Source: Phanerochaete sordida
Lineage: Eukaryota; Basidiomycota; Agaricomycetes; Polyporales; Phanerochaetaceae
Direction: 5' to 3'
DNA length: 64,000 bases
Assembly: GCA_019973155.2 (NCBI GenBank)
Contig: BPQB01000001.1
Location: 2,170,001-2,234,000 of the forward strand
Part shown: one piece after another, positions 25,601 to 39,100 of the stretch
Layout of the letters: the number at the start of each line of letters is the position of its first letter
Numbering within the stretch: the first letter of the stretch is position 1
The notes under the pieces: generated by a model
Seen by the model: the letters and a program-made list of their open reading frames with translations, nothing else
Told to the model about the DNA's origin: nothing
Databases searched by the model: none
Made by a program: the position numbers and the translations under genes

Positions 25601-26680
25601 ACGGCTCGCGCGCAGGGGCCGCGCGCGGAGAATGCTTCCGCGAGGCTCGCTGCGCAGGCGGCGCCGGCGGACGCAAACCAATTTTCCGCGGGCTGGCGAG
25701 CATGACGCGGACGGCGGGCGAGCAGGACGCGCCGGGCCGGCGCTACGCCGCGGCGAGGACCCGTCCGGGCGCGGCGGCGCACTGCAGGCGGCGGGGCTGG
25801 CCCGCGTCGCCACGGCGGGCGTACGGCACAGGCGACGATCCTGGGTGGGCCCTGCTGAGAGGCCGGGCGACGATCGAGGGCTGGTCGGGGAGAAGGCTGG
25901 CGAGGCACACGCTGCACGCGCGCAGGAGCGCGCTCGGAATGGCCGATGGACGGGGGCACCCCAGAAATCGCGGGCTCCTCTAAGCGTCCGCGCGCAGGCC
26001 CAGGGGAGCCCAAGCTCCGTCCCCGCAGCCGCCGTCCTCGCCACCCCCGCCAGAGCCCTCGAGCACATCCCCCATGCGCGCTCCGGCCCCGCGCGCGCGA
26101 ACGTGCCACGCCCTCCGTCCTCGTCGCGCCCCGCCCGCACCGCCGCCCAGCGCCGGGGGAGCCCCCGGCGGCGCGCAGCCCGTGCCTGTCGGACGCGCGC
26201 GATCGCTTCGCCGCACGGCTCGCGACGCGCGAGGACAGTCGGGTGCTCGGACTTCGCAGGGTCTCCGCGAGCGGGCTCGTACCATTTTCTCCCCTTCCGT
26301 TCACACATTACGTACCCTTCGCATCGAACGTGTTCGCAGGCCTGCCCGCGCGCAAACCGTTTCTCCCTGCCTGCCTTGGATTCTAGCTTCGCGGGCCCAG
26401 TCGCCCCCGCCCGCCGCTGCCTCGGACTCTGTACGCGAGCTTCCCTAATACACTCCCCGCGCGGGAATGACTCCATGGACATGAATCTATCACTGAAGCG
26501 TGAACGGCGGCCAGCGCGGCGCGCGAAGAGTACAAGGCTCTTGACGACCAGCTCGCGTTATCGCTCAGGCCCGCGCGCCCCTTGTAAAGTGTCGCAGGAA
26601 CGCTTCTATCGAAGCTCTCGACTATTTTTTCACACGTGCCCTCCAGCCGCGAACGGGTTTTTCAATCTTTTTCATTCTCG
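22601..26680. other. CpG-rich gene desert, about 4.1 kb
   Basis: Very high GC and CpG with low-complexity Arg/Ala/Pro-rich open frames on both strands, the signature of composition rather than coding. Includes an 11-bp tandem duplication at 23466-23487. No family motif, splice-consistent gene or terminal inverted repeats seen. Confidence 0.55.
23466..23487. repeat. Two adjacent copies of an 11-bp unit
   Basis: GGACAATTGAC occurs twice head-to-tail; the core CAATTG is palindromic. Could be a factor-binding site pair or chance. Confidence 0.5.
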
Positions 26681-27340
26681 TTGAGATGGTAAACTACGAT
26701 TACAAAGAAGTTCGAGTGGTATGCAATTGCGAAAGATTCAGTGTCAACGCAAAACGCTGTGCGACAAGAGACAGGAGCGAGCCCAATAGATAGCGCGAGT
26801 CCGAAGACAATGGTATGGCAGGAGACGGGAATCGCCAATGAAACAACAAGCCCAAGCAATAAACAAAGAGACAAGCAGAAGCCAGACCCTCGCGGGTAAA
26901 TAAGTAATTATGAACAGCATCGAAGAGGAAAAACGGGGAATCACGACGATGTGGGGGTAAATACTTGCGTTGCTGAGGATACATTGAAACGTGAGCATTG
27001 AAGTACAAGTGGGGATATATTTTGCGGAGCGTTCCTCGCCATGGTGCACGTCGCAGACCGGGATGGGAGCGGGTTTTACGAATAAATAGGCCGGCGGGTC
27101 GACGATGACTTGTCCACAGACGCGCCGGGAGAGGGTCGGTGCTGGTACAACCACCGCGAGTCGGATGGAGTCGGGGACGAGGGGGAGGGTATGTATCATG
27201 CAGCGGAAAACGAACGGACAGCCCCAGGCGGACGCGGGTCCGAGAGGAGGCCAATGAAGGCGCAACAGCAGCGACGAGACCCGAAAAACATCTAAAAGCG
27301 ATAGAAGGGATATGCGAGGGGTATGCTGGAGCCGTCCACA
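26681..27340. other. Putative 3' UTR and flank of the GATA factor gene
   Basis: Immediately downstream of the GATA stop codon on the minus strand. Composition drops to more AT-rich than the flanking desert, in keeping with a long 3' UTR. No gene recognised. Confidence 0.45.
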
Positions 27341-28953
27341 TTAGATCGCCGCGACCGCTTTCCGCAGGCTGTTGCTCCGGGACTTGGACTTGGATGAGCC
27401 AAGGTCGGAAAGCGGCACGCTCTGCCAGCCAGTGACTTCGGGCATCGACGGCGGCTGCGACTCGGCTTGAGAAAATCAATAGTCATTAGCCGCAGTCGTC
27501 GTCCAGCTTGAGGGCGGAGACCCACCCGAGGTACTAGCGGGGCGCAGCTCCGGCGAGTTGGTAAGCGACGCAATGTCGGAAAGCGGCGCGTTCGGTAGGC
27601 GGATGCCGCCGTCACGCGGAGGCGACTGCGACGCGGAGTCGCGGGGTATCGGGAACGTCGAGACAGCTGGCGAGTTGAACGACGAGTTGGGCAGAGAGCC
27701 GGACGACGCGAGGGAGACTGTGCAAAGGTCAGCGATTGAGTCAAAGCGCACCAAGCAGAACACTCACCAGAGTCGTCCCAGTCGCTCGACGCTCCCGCCA
27801 CCGAGGGCGCAGAGCCGTTCGAAGAAGACACCGATGACCGGCGCTGCAGAGGCTCAGCGCTGTCCCGGGCCTCCTTCTTCACGACAGGCGTCAGCTTCCC
27901 GACCTTCGGGCTGCCGGCCGCCGCCTTCGGCTGCTTCCTCGTCTTGCTCCCCGCCCGCAATTCGTCGAAACGCAGAGGGCGCGGACGCAAGTGGGTGCGC
28001 TCGTAGAGTCCGCACTTGTTGCAGACGATCTTGCCGGGGTTGAGCGTCGAGCGGCGCCAGCTGGGCGGCTCGGTCGTGTGGCAGTTGAAGCACCGCCTGC
28101 GCAGGTATTGGGTTTCTTTTGACGCGGCGTCGTCGGTGTGCTGCACGAGGAGGCCGGCGTGAGGCGAGAGGCACGGGAGGCCGTGCATACCTGCCGACGG
28201 CGGTCTGCAGTAGCCGGTTTGCGAGGGGACGATGACGGAGGACTCCTCGGTCTTGATCATCTCGTACATGGGCTGGTGCGGGGAGGCGGTGAGAGGGACG
28301 CTGTGCGCGAACGGCTCGTCCATGGGGTGGTGCATGTCCATGGGAAGCGGGTCGCCGTACATCGTCCCCGGACGCGAGCCGTACGGGCTGGGCGACTCGC
28401 TCATGAAGTGCGGCGGCGGGTAGGGCATCGGGTCGCGGCCGTCGTGGCGGACATACGGGAATGTCGCGCGACGCGCGATGGGGATGTCGTGTGCGTGACG
28501 CATGGGCGGGAGGTGGTGCTCGCCGTGGGCGGTTTGTGGCGGAAGCGGCCATGTGCCCTGGTGGTGGCGCGAGTGTGAGTGGTGCGAGTGGTGCGCGTAG
28601 GCGGCTTGGGAGTCGTGAGCGTAGAGGTCGTTGTGCATGGGCTGTTCGTGCATGTTGTCGTCGTAGAGCTCCTCGAGGAGGGAGCCGCGGGAGCCTGGTG
28701 GCGGGGGGTAGGACGCGTTGTTGTAGTGCTGGGAGTGCATGTAGGCGGCGGCCTTGATGGCGTGGGGCTCGGGCGGGATGCCGTGCTCGTCGTTGTGCTC
28801 GAAGATGGAGGACGCGACGGCGATGTCGACGGCGGGCTTGAAGCCTGGCGAGGGGTAGTGGACGTCGTCAGAAGAAACGGAGGTTCTGGGAGAAGGGGTG
28901 CGGGGGGTTGATGCGTCGGAGTAGGAAGCGTAGGGGTCGAACTGGAAGTCCAT
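27341..28953 (-). CDS. GATA-type zinc-finger transcription factor
   Basis: Three inferred exons: 27768-28953, 27526-27717, 27341-27465; 1503 nt, 500 aa. The start is MDFQFDPYASYSDAS. Residues 1-280 are disordered and rich in Pro, Ser and His (including a His/Ser run near residues 125-135). The single GATA finger is at Cys288, Cys291, Cys311 and Cys314: CFNC, the core TTEPPSWRR, then CNKCGLYERTHLRPRP, followed by the basic tail typical of DNA binding. The loop is C-x2-C-x19-C-x2-C, longer than the usual 17 or 18. The rest is Ser/Pro-rich with KK and SKSKSRSNS basic patches. The frame stays open far upstream of 28953 but that part is Arg/Gly/Pro-rich and 5'-UTR-like, so I start at the MDFQ methionine. 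The last intron (27466-27525) is supported by the coding quality of exon 3 (SQPPSMPEVTGWQSVPLSDL). Related mushroom GATA factors control development, light or nitrogen responses. Confidence 0.88.
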
Positions 28954-31900
28954 GGCAGAAGTCGTCGGTGATGGTCTACAGCGTGGCTTCGTTTGACGAC
29001 GGGGCGTACGGGCGGATGGCCCAGCGGACGAGCCTCTCCCGGATTTTGTACCGTCCCATGCAAACACGACCCCAGAAAGGAAACCAGGCCTGCGTCCCAG
29101 CCCCGACGGGACCCCGAACCACACGGTGCCAGAGGGCAGAACCTTATTCGAGCCTCCAGGCTGTGCTCTGCTCCGAAAGCGGTTAGGCTGCCATGGCCGC
29201 AGAGAGCGCCCTTCCCGCCCGTACCCTTGCGCTGGGTCGCGCCAAACACGCCCAAACAGCCTCGCGCGCGCAGAGGAGGAAAAAATCCACCGCGGGCGCA
29301 GGCGCGGAGAACAAGGCACCGGTCACGGTCACAGCACCCGCCACAGCACCAGCCCCGCCCCCAGCCCGAGGAGCACGCCCAGTGCTCGCGCGTGCGCTGC
29401 TGCTGGAGCCGACGCCGACGCCGCTCGCCGCACCTTCGAGGGCCTCGTGCGCGTGCTCCCGACGCGTCCTCGCCTCGCCCGGCGGGCCCACCCCCGCTTT
29501 ACGTACCGCCTCTGCTTTCTTTTCTTCGCGATCGCCCAAAAAGGAAGATACGCGAACGGCGGAGCACATGCCGTTGGCATGCCGAACCGAGATGCCACCT
29601 CAGCTCGTTCTCCGTCATCCTCTGCCTGCGCCCTCGACGAGGATCCCTCGGAGAATGCCGCCCGCCACGACACACCCCGACGTCCTCAGCGTCGGCCCTC
29701 GAGAGATACGACAGCTGGCAGCGTGCGGCCAGAGGGCGCGCATGACGCAGCCAGCAACACCCGACGACGCCCGGCCGCCGTGGCACATGCGCCTCCGCCC
29801 GCAGACAGCAATGCGTGCACCCCTTCGCCACTCTGCGTTGGCAACAAACAGAGCCGTCACGCTTCTCCCATCGAGGCCGTGGCTCGGCCAATGGCGGCAA
29901 CGACGCTGACAGCAGCGCCACGCAGGCCGGCGCCACTGGGGAGAAGCCTCTCGGTGGGCAGTGCCCTGCGCAGATGCAACAGGACCGTGCGCACATCACT
30001 CACCGCATTCTCTCACAGCCGAGCAGCCTGAACGAGATGCTGCCATTGCGCGCACAATAGCCTTTGCCCTCCCATTCTTTGCTCCCGCGAAGCGCGCACA
30101 GACATCTCTCCTCCTGCGCTGCGTGTTTCATCCGTTTCATTAAGCCTCCGTGCCTCCGTCATCTGCGCCCGTTCACTCCGTGCGGATCGCGAGCACAAAC
30201 AAACGGAAGCAGAATCCCTCCCCTGCAGCCCGCCCTCGGTCGCCTCCAGCCTCCCTGGGGCGGTGCGCCCGCCGGCACCGTCCCCTGCTTCCACAGAGCC
30301 CTTCCCCTTCCGGCCCCGCATACCGTTCCTGGGGCGGCTTCGCGCTGCTGCTCTCCGCCGCGGCATGCGCGTGCGTATGCGTCCTCGTCTCGCCTCGCCG
30401 TGCCTCGGCCCGCCCGCGTCGCGCCGCGCGCTCGCCCCCTCCATGCCCGCGGCGCCGCTCCGCGTCCCCAAGGGGCCCGACGCGGCCCGCGGGCCCCGTC
30501 GCGACACGCCGTTGGGCCAGCGCACAGCGCACGCCCTTCGCCTGCGCGCATGCGCCGCGGTTGGAAATTCGCGCGCGGGGTGGCCGCCGCGCTGCGCCGC
30601 CCGCCGCACGGCAGCGCGTCATGCGCCGCAGGGAGCCAGGGGGACGGGGCCAGGGACTGGGAAAGAACGCACGGATGCGTGCGCGCACCCGGGGCTGGTT
30701 GCGCGCATCCCATCAGCCTCTTACGTGGGCCGTGAGAGCCGCGCACGTGAGCTGGCGGCCGAGGCGACATCGCGCGAGGGCAGCAACGCGCCAGCCTGGT
30801 CCGCCCAGCGAGCACGCCCGCAGCCGGGCGAGGAACGCAGGGCAAGGGTCCCCGGCTCCCCCGCCCAAGGGCCTACAACGAGCGTATGAATAGACGGTTA
30901 AAACAAATTGCGGTAGAAGTAGGAGCGGGCGATAACAAATGGGCGCGGCGGCGAAATGGAACGGACATGGGAACACGATACGCCAGCTGGGCGAGAACCA
31001 TGGCCCGCCTGACCCGCCCTTCTTTTCGTATACACATGGCCCGCCCAGGGCGCCCAGGGTAAAAAATCCACTCTTTTACTAGTCAAGTGCGGCCGATGCG
31101 CACCTCTCCATACGGCCCGCGCAGGCCACGAAGAAGTAGGAAGAGTTTCTGCATGTACGTATGGTAAACTCTCTGCATTCGCAAATGTAGCGTTCTCGTT
31201 CTCCGAGAGACTCCTCTACGTACATGCACAACTGCCGCGTCGCGTCGATACACGGTGCGCCCTCCCTCCGAGCCGTGTCGGACGCTCCGCAGCGCGGGCG
31301 ACGATCCCGTTGTCTACGTGTGGCAACAAATGTCGTCCGCGGAGGCGAGCCCCGCTCTGCTGCGCCCTCCGCCGCGGCTCGAGCTCTCGGAGCTCTGTCC
31401 GCCACCGGGCGTCCAGCGCACGACGAAACGGCGCCATGGAGCTCCGAAGATTTGTCGAAGCGGCGGTCGGGAGAGGCTAACGCACACGCTGAAGCACCCA
31501 CGGACGCCTGCGTCGTTGCCAGTGAAACCGTTTCGGGACGCAGACGTGATAGCGAGGACGCACGCAAAGCCTAGTGGGCAGCCGCGGCCCGCGCGCATGC
31601 CCGGGGCCTGACAGGTGCCCGCGCAGAACAGAGGCGCGACACGACGCACCTCGGCCTGTCACGCGCCAGGCTGTGCGGCGGGCAACCCGCAGACGATCCG
31701 CAACGGAATCGACGCTTCTGCGCCGATGCCCCGCCGCGCGCTGGGCACGCCGCACCCGCTGCAGCGGAACCAATGGCGGCCTGCGAAGACGCAGCCGGGG
31801 GCCCCGCGCCGCCGCAGGACGCGTCGCGGCCGACCTACGCTCGCAGTACAGCCCTGCAGGCCTGCAGGCCTGCGGCACTGCGCGCGCACGCGCCGCCGAC

Positions 31901-34900
31901 ATCATACCGCGCTCTGCGAGCGGCGGCTCCGCGCGACGGGCGTGCCCCACGTCCGATCCCCCGCGCGCGAGCGCACGCGTGTGGCGACGACGCTGCGATT
32001 CGCGGTGTTCGGGGTGCTGATACGTGCGTGACCGCTGTGGAAGGGCGGAGCAGGGTGATGGGATCACGAGGTGATCCGCCAGAAGTGTCAGGGCGAGGGC
32101 GAGGGCTGGCTCTCCCCAGCAACGCGCCCCGCGGTTGCGGCCGGCCGAACGTCATTCGGATGTCGAGTTGCGCGTCGTCAACGCGCAGGGACTTGCGGGC
32201 GAGCTGGTGTGGACACTGGCAGGAAGCTCTCATCAGCGTCCTGTCAATGGCAAAGATGTGAGGTGCAGCGCACAGCTCTGCAGATACCAATCACATCCTT
32301 TGGTGCGCTCCCACATATCCGGGGGAAGGGCGATGGGCTGCCATATTCCTTTACGGCAAGAGTCGATAGCACACCGCCCCGTGCCTCATGAGGATGGGGA
32401 TGTGCATTCTTGGTGCCTTTTGCGATCTTGCATCTTGGTGTTTCATGTGTACAATGGAACGTGAGGAGCACCCTGTTCCTACACCGGTGAATTTGAGGTC
32501 TAGATGATCAGAAGCGCGTGCACAAGGTGAGTAGCATCGCGGAAAAATTCATGTATGAGAGAGTATGGATCACTGAGACATGATCTCAGGACGAGAGTAC
32601 GGACGGCATTGAATGCACTAGCACATGCCACTGAGCACGTTCAAGCGTTTAGTCCACAGGGAGGAGTAGACGAGTGGCGGGTAGAAACTCTACCGGTCTG
32701 GAGCGTGGTTGAGCCTCGCGTGCGAACGCGGATAATGGAGAGCACTTACGGATGATGAACCGTAACGCCACGGGGACGAACGGGCCTGAAAGGGTGGTGG
32801 ATACGCTAAGGAGCAAAGTGCGGCAGCGACGAGTTGACGAGTGTGGGCACGAGCCTGACGGCTGGGATTGGTTCATGCGAAGAAAGGAGAGAAGCGTGCA
32901 GCTTATCAGCGAGTTGGTATGGCATCCGTGATACAGAGGCACAAGCTGTCACGGTGGACGACACGAACAGGTTCTCTGTCAGAAGACAAACCTTGGGCTG
33001 TGTGCGCGCAGCTCTCCGTCGCACGAGAGGCCACCGTCGACCGAGGGCACCCAGAGCAGACGCCGGATGTTGGCGTCAGCGTGGCAGCCCAAAGCGGTGC
33101 CGGCGGCAGCGGCCCTCCCGCCCGCCTCCCAGTGCCAGTCAAATCTCGATCCAGCCACAGAGTTTGGGGCCTGGCCACCCCCGCCGCGCCTCCACGCCAT
33201 GTGCTCCCGCGCAGGACTCGGAATTCCCGTACCGCGGGCCCTGTCCCCTGCCAGGCCGCCCGCCGCAGCCCACACGCTGCGGCGCGCGAGCTTGACGGCG
33301 CGCTCTGCGACGTCTGCGCGCCGCAGCGAGCAGCCTAAATTAAAGCTCTGCGGGAAAGCCGCGTCGACGCCCTCCGACTCCGGTCGCGACGCCGCCCGCG
33401 AGCTATGAATCGAGCGTGCATTGCAGGACGCGAATCGCGCACGCGCCCGCCCCACCGACGTCGGACGCGGCTGCCTCGGACACTGTCAGCAAGCGAGCCA
33501 CCTGCTTGCTCAGAGCACTCACTGGGCACCGCGCAAGGGTCCTCGACGGCCGATTCAGGCAGGCACCCACCGGCGACCGCCAATACGCCGAACGTGACAT
33601 CTGCTCACGGCATGTCAGGAAAGCGCAGAGACTCGCCGCGGGCAATTTTGCGAGTGTATAGAGGGGAGATGTTTGCCTCTGCCCGGTTCGATGTGTCCCA
33701 TGATGAATGCTGTGCAACGCCTCCCTCGATGACAGAAGGGATAGCAATCGGAGCACGCGGGGATACGATTCCCCTGCCAGGGATGGATCGTCGCCACCCG
33801 TTTGCGCGTTCTCTTGCACGAGACCCCGCTTGTTGAGTGAAGCTGCGGACGCGTGCTAGCTGGGTGTCGTAAGTCGAGCCGTCTGCGCCCGGAGAGAAGA
33901 CTGACTGTACCTAAATCTGCGCTTCTTGCTGAGATCTCGCCCGCTGGCGATTGGGTGCTTCCGTTTCCCATGGAGAGCAACTTTCGCCTTCTTGCCCTGG
34001 TCTCGAGGCCCCCTACGGAACGCACCTGCCCAAAGCACGCAGCCAGTGCAGCGCAAGGTTGGAGCGGCGACGACTGGGCTCCAACCTGAAACACGAACAT
34101 TGAATGCTTCTTCGCAGATAGCCACGAAGCCCATGGACTGACAGGGCGGCGGTTGCAGCCGAGAGCCTTTCGCCATTGATACAGTGACGTTGTGGCGCTG
34201 GGAGTCAAGTGGCAGCGAAGTTGCCTGCCGGCGCAGGGAGCGACCCTTCCCATGTACTCTAGCCCCCGTCTATCCCCCAACGAAGCAGTGAGCACGGCCG
34301 CAGCAAGCCAGAAAAGAGGATCTCGACTGCTGTCCATTCCAGCGGCACAAAGCTCGTGAAGAGCCGGGGGCCGCCTTAGGCATCTCGCCAGCAGGCCCGA
34401 GTCGAGCCCACCTGCCGCCACGGCAGGGTACGCGAGCACTCTGCCACCCGCGAACCTTATCCAAACGATGCGACCCTGCCGCAGAAAGGAACGGCTGGTC
34501 GGGTCGAGTTCGCAGCTTCTACCGGCGAGTGGCTACGCTATCCCTCGGGAAGCATCACCTGGTGAAACGGATTCCTGTGTGTGCTCCGATGAGCCATGAC
34601 GCTTGTCTCGAAAACCGAGGACCTCACGTACCTCGAGTTGAAAATTTCCTGTGCGGTATTTGCATCGGCACCAGTGGGAGCTCTCTTAGCGCGTGGAGCT
34701 GTCCCAGGTCAGCCCACCCTCGGAGCTGGAGAAGCGACCCAATCTCGCGCTCCTCGCGCAGCTGGCCACTGAAGTTCCACTGATAGGCAATTGGATAAGT
34801 AAATGGCTGTGGGTATGCCGTCGTCACACGAGAGCAGTGTCCACGCAGAGCAGTCAAGCAAACGTACTAGAGAGTGCCACAGCGGGCTTAGGAAGGGTGC

Positions 34901-36197
34901 TCCGACAGACGCCGCCATAGAAATCTCGCCACTAGTGAGATTTCAGGGTGGTGCTGGGGAGATTTCCGCGGACCCATGTGGGGGCGGGCAGTAGCGCCTT
35001 GTCGACGCAGAACCAACGCACTACGCGAGCCGCAGCCTAAGGACCAATGCGCGAGGGAGTGCGCCTGCCCGCGCTGTCGCAGGCCGCGGCGTTGCTGACG
35101 CCGTCACGGCGGCCTACAGTAAGCACGCGTTAGCAGACCGCTTTCCAATGCGCTTTCCCCAGGAGACGACACCGCGAGTACGTTGATGCAATTTGGCTAT
35201 ATCCGTGGATAATGGTAGGCCAGGCAGGGTCTCGCGAGCGCAAAAAGCCCCGAAGACCAGCCACACCGCAGCAGGGCCGCTCGGGGGACTAGCAACTCTC
35301 CCGCGATGCTTAGGCGTGCGGGCGCAAGAGAAGCCTGGGCTCTGCGGCAACGTAAGAAAGGGCACTCTGCCAGCGCAGGGGAGAACATGTCGTATTTTTC
35401 CGAGATGCCGTGTACGTGAGCCGCGACGTTCGCGCGTGTCCTAAGCGAGGGATGAGAGTTTGACGTCAGCCTCTGTGTAGAAGTTCTGTTGTTCGCGGAA
35501 GCCCCGCTGCATGGATACCTTTGTCGCCGACATAGGGAGCAAACGCGGTCCAGGGAGCGGGAGGTGCACGCACCAGTCACGCTCTGGAGACGAAGTCTAT
35601 CTGGGTGGCTTCGGCTAGGACAGCAGTTGACCGTACGCAAATCATCCATACCGTCATGAGCCACGTCCTTATGGCTTGTTGGATTTTCGGACGCTTGGAT
35701 ACACCCGTGTGCCTAAACGCGCTCTGTGCGACAATACATTTTTGGAGCGCGATGTCTGGAGCGAGCGCGAGGACAAGGCGTGGTCGTGCGCCCGCCTCCT
35801 CAGAGCAACCGACCTAGCCCGAGACATACCTCGCTTCAGCAAGCCTCAGGCCAACATGAGCCTTCGGACGACTTCACCCGTAGCGGTGCAGTGCTCGCGT
35901 GTGCGGGTTCGGAGAGCGGACGCAACGCGGACAGACTGTGGCGCTTCCTGACACGTTTCGTGCAAAACACGCGTACTTTGTGCAAGAAGCCAGACATTTG
36001 ACAGTAAGATATCCACTTAGGGAGAACTCGTGAGCAAAAACGGAAGAAAGTACAAAACTCCACGAGGTTTTGTGACCGTAACAACGTCACACCGGGCTCC
36101 AGCGTCGGGCAGCTGCACGCGCCCCTCACTCCGAGCGACCTACTTCATGGCAAGGCCCCCCTGGGATGCTCGACGCCCCCGGAATGCGTTTGCACAC
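28954..36197. other. Gene desert upstream of the GATA factor, about 7.2 kb
   Basis: Between the head of the GATA gene (-) and the head of the TRP-like gene (+). 28950-31900 is CpG-rich; further right it is mixed. Long open frames (for example minus 33615-34439) lack family motifs and splice support. Contains a small CCTGCAGG tandem at 31853-31875. It likely includes 5' UTRs and regulatory sequence for both genes; undetected short or lineage-specific genes cannot be excluded. Confidence 0.5.
31853..31875. repeat. Short CCTGCAGG tandem
   Basis: Two full 8-bp palindromic units and a near-complete third, head-to-tail. Meaning unknown. Confidence 0.45.
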
Positions 36198-39100
36198 ATG
36201 TTCATACTCCTCCTACTCTCACTGTCTCTCGCCCTCGGCTCGCTAGCCCAACCGGTCCCCCTTCAGTACTCGGACTGCTTCTCAGATAGCAGCACCGGCC
36301 AGAAGCTCTCCATCTCAAATGTGTACGCACAGTACCTTCGGGACCCCTCTGGGAAGTCCCACATCAACATTACACTGTTTGGGAACACCCCTCAGGAGAT
36401 ACAGGAGGCATCCAATGGAAGCGATCCCGTCGCCAGTGAGTGCTGCTGCGGTCGGCGTATATGCAAGCTCAACTCATGTCTTCTCAGCTACACTGTTTAC
36501 CACGACGTCCATGCTTACGTTTGACGTATGGAACAACAACTCGTACTTCTGCTCGACCCTAAGGCCACCCTCGCCACTTCCGAACATGAGTAGTTCAGGA
36601 TCGTATTGTCCCTTCAGTCCCGGACCGTTCGCGCTCTCAAGTTCAATACACCTCGGAAAGTCCTACGCTTTGGCTACCTTCGACACGCGCCTGCGTGCAC
36701 TTGATCCCATGCAACGCGAGCTGCTTTGCCTTGATGTCAACACCACGATACTCCAACCAAACTCTCTCGATCCTGTCTACGGCGATGCGCAGATCGTATT
36801 TTGGTGCTCCGTAGCCCTTGCGATTGCGTATTGGCTCCTTGTGGGCCTTGCGCGGTTGGCATCAGCGTGGGGCCGAGGGTCAACGCGGAATGGCCGTGGC
36901 CTCTGGGCACGGGTGGAGAGCGCGGGATTTATTCTCGCGAGCGCGATCAGCGGTGAACGGCTCGCCACATCCCCCGCATTGATGAGATTCTGTGAGTACA
37001 TCTTGTCCTATTTCCGCCGTCTTCTCATGGATGTCGTTTGTAGGCACACCGTCGCTGCGGGACATCATCTTCCACACGCAGTGGTGCGCGGCATTGGCTA
37101 TGGTAGCCGTTCAATGGCCGACTTTCATCTGTGAGCGACTTCTGTACGCCATCTGTACCGTAGCTGTGCTGACCATCTATCAGATCCTCTCCTTTCACAG
37201 ACGGCATGGTCCACGCTGAGCTACAGTACGCCCTTCTATTTTGATCTTGAGAATAGGGCTGAGCAGACCTAGACATCACGGTCAGTCAGGGGTCGACCGC
37301 AACTCGCTGGAACCCATTGGCTGTGCCAGCCTTCACACCACCGGAAGGCTTCACCGACCAGCTCAACGATCCCAATTCGGTTGTGTACATCAACACATCT
37401 GCTCCGAACTTTCTCTTTCAGCTACCGGAGAACGCGTCCTTCGGCATCGAGTCCTTCGCGTACTCTGTGGGGCTTAGACCGCAAGACTTGTTCGGCATCT
37501 GCCTCTCGGTCTTCCTTGCTATCATCGCTGCAACCATCGTAGTGAGCCTGGCGGTCTGGGGACTCGACTGGATCGCCTCGCTCATCACGGGCAGCATGAC
37601 TTCCGCGACTCCTCCTCTCACGGGTAGTCGGAGTCCGCGTTACTCCTCGGCCAGCAAGGATATGCTCGACGGGATCTCACAGCTCCAGAACGCAGAGGAC
37701 CGGTCTTCCAACGGACATGGCCTGTTCCGAACAACCTCGCGCTTCCCCTACGGGCGGCCGTGGTGGCGTCTCCGCTCAAGTTTCGTCTCCTTCCACGGCA
37801 GCGTCCTCCAGGGAAATCTTATCCGCATTCTCATCCTGTTTCACCTACCAGTAACAATCTTCTCCTGCTACCAAATGACGCTTGACCGTTCCCGGGCCTC
37901 CCTCGCATCGATAATCCTCGCCGCGATCTCCTTCAGCGTCTTGTCGGTCCTCCTACCCATTGCGCTGATCGTCCGTCTCACGTTCACAAACACCACCAAA
38001 CTCTACGACGAAACATGGACCCTGCTATCACTTGGACCCTTGTACAATCACTACAGGCACGGATCGCAGTTATTCGCCTGCCTTCTTTTCGCCACGAACC
38101 TCGCCTTCGGAATAACCATCGGATGCGGCCAGCGCAGTGGGACAGCTCAAGCCATCGTTATCCTCGTCGTGGAAGTAATCTCCGCGTTGGGGACTAGTGT
38201 TTGGCTTCCGTGGGGCCATGGAGCCAGTATGGGACTCATCAGCTTCCTGTTCTGTGTTGCGCGGATAGTCATTGCTGTGCTCCTGGTCATTCTCACCCCA
38301 ATCGTTCGTATCACGGCCTTGTTCCGATTTGTTATTGCGAACGCTGAAATGTTATCTGTAGGTCTCTGTGGGCTCCGGAGCCGCGCAGTGGGTGGCGTAT
38401 GCCATCTTGTTTATCCTTGGTCTTATCTATCTAGCATTTGTCCTAATGCTGATAGTTAAGCTCATTGAAGGCGTCGTCCGCATCTTTGGCGGTGTCGGGT
38501 TCCATGAATCAAGGCACGTCGTCGACAGTGGACTGCTGGGCGCCCTCGGACTCGTGGGCTGCTGCAGTTCGGGACGCCGCAACCGACGGTCGCGCTATCG
38601 GCTCGAGCCTCAGCCGACGACTTTACCTTTGAAACGCCCCAGCCCGGCGTTCAAGGACGTAACGCCGACTCCGTCGGGGCCACCATCTGTCCTTCGGCCA
38701 GAGCACGCACTACAGCCGTACAAGGAGGAGAGCGATGACGAGACTGGCTTCATCATGGGTGCCTGGCAACCTTTCCCTCGTCCAGGCTACAACGCCGTGG
38801 ACGAACAGCCCACGCCTGAACCGCCGAAGTCCGGCTTCGCGAGGGTTGGGGGCGGCAGGGCGCATTACGACTCACCATACGCCATCCAATCGAGCTCTCT
38901 TCGCGGTTCGAACCATACGTTCCCTTCTTCGGAGCGGAACGCGGGATCCAGCAACTTCCAGGGCCAGTCCTACGACTACTCGCCGCCAGCAACCCCATCC
39001 ATCTCGAGTGCGACAGTCGCCAGACAGGCTGACGTTAGCCTTCCGCCCGGGGCTATGCCGCCTGCTCACGTCAGGACGAAGTCCCAGACTGCGATCATCG

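Noticed and set aside
25131..26684. Open frames up to 384 codons in several overlapping frames
   Set aside because: Same GC-driven low-complexity pattern on both strands; nothing resembles a protein fold or known family.
28401..29255. Thr/Pro/Ser-rich 284-codon frame overlapping the GATA gene
   Set aside because: It is a frame-shifted shadow of the GATA coding exon.
33615..34439. 274-codon minus-strand open frame
   Set aside because: No recognisable motif, mixed low-complexity composition, no consistent neighbours or splice sites; kept out of the gene list.
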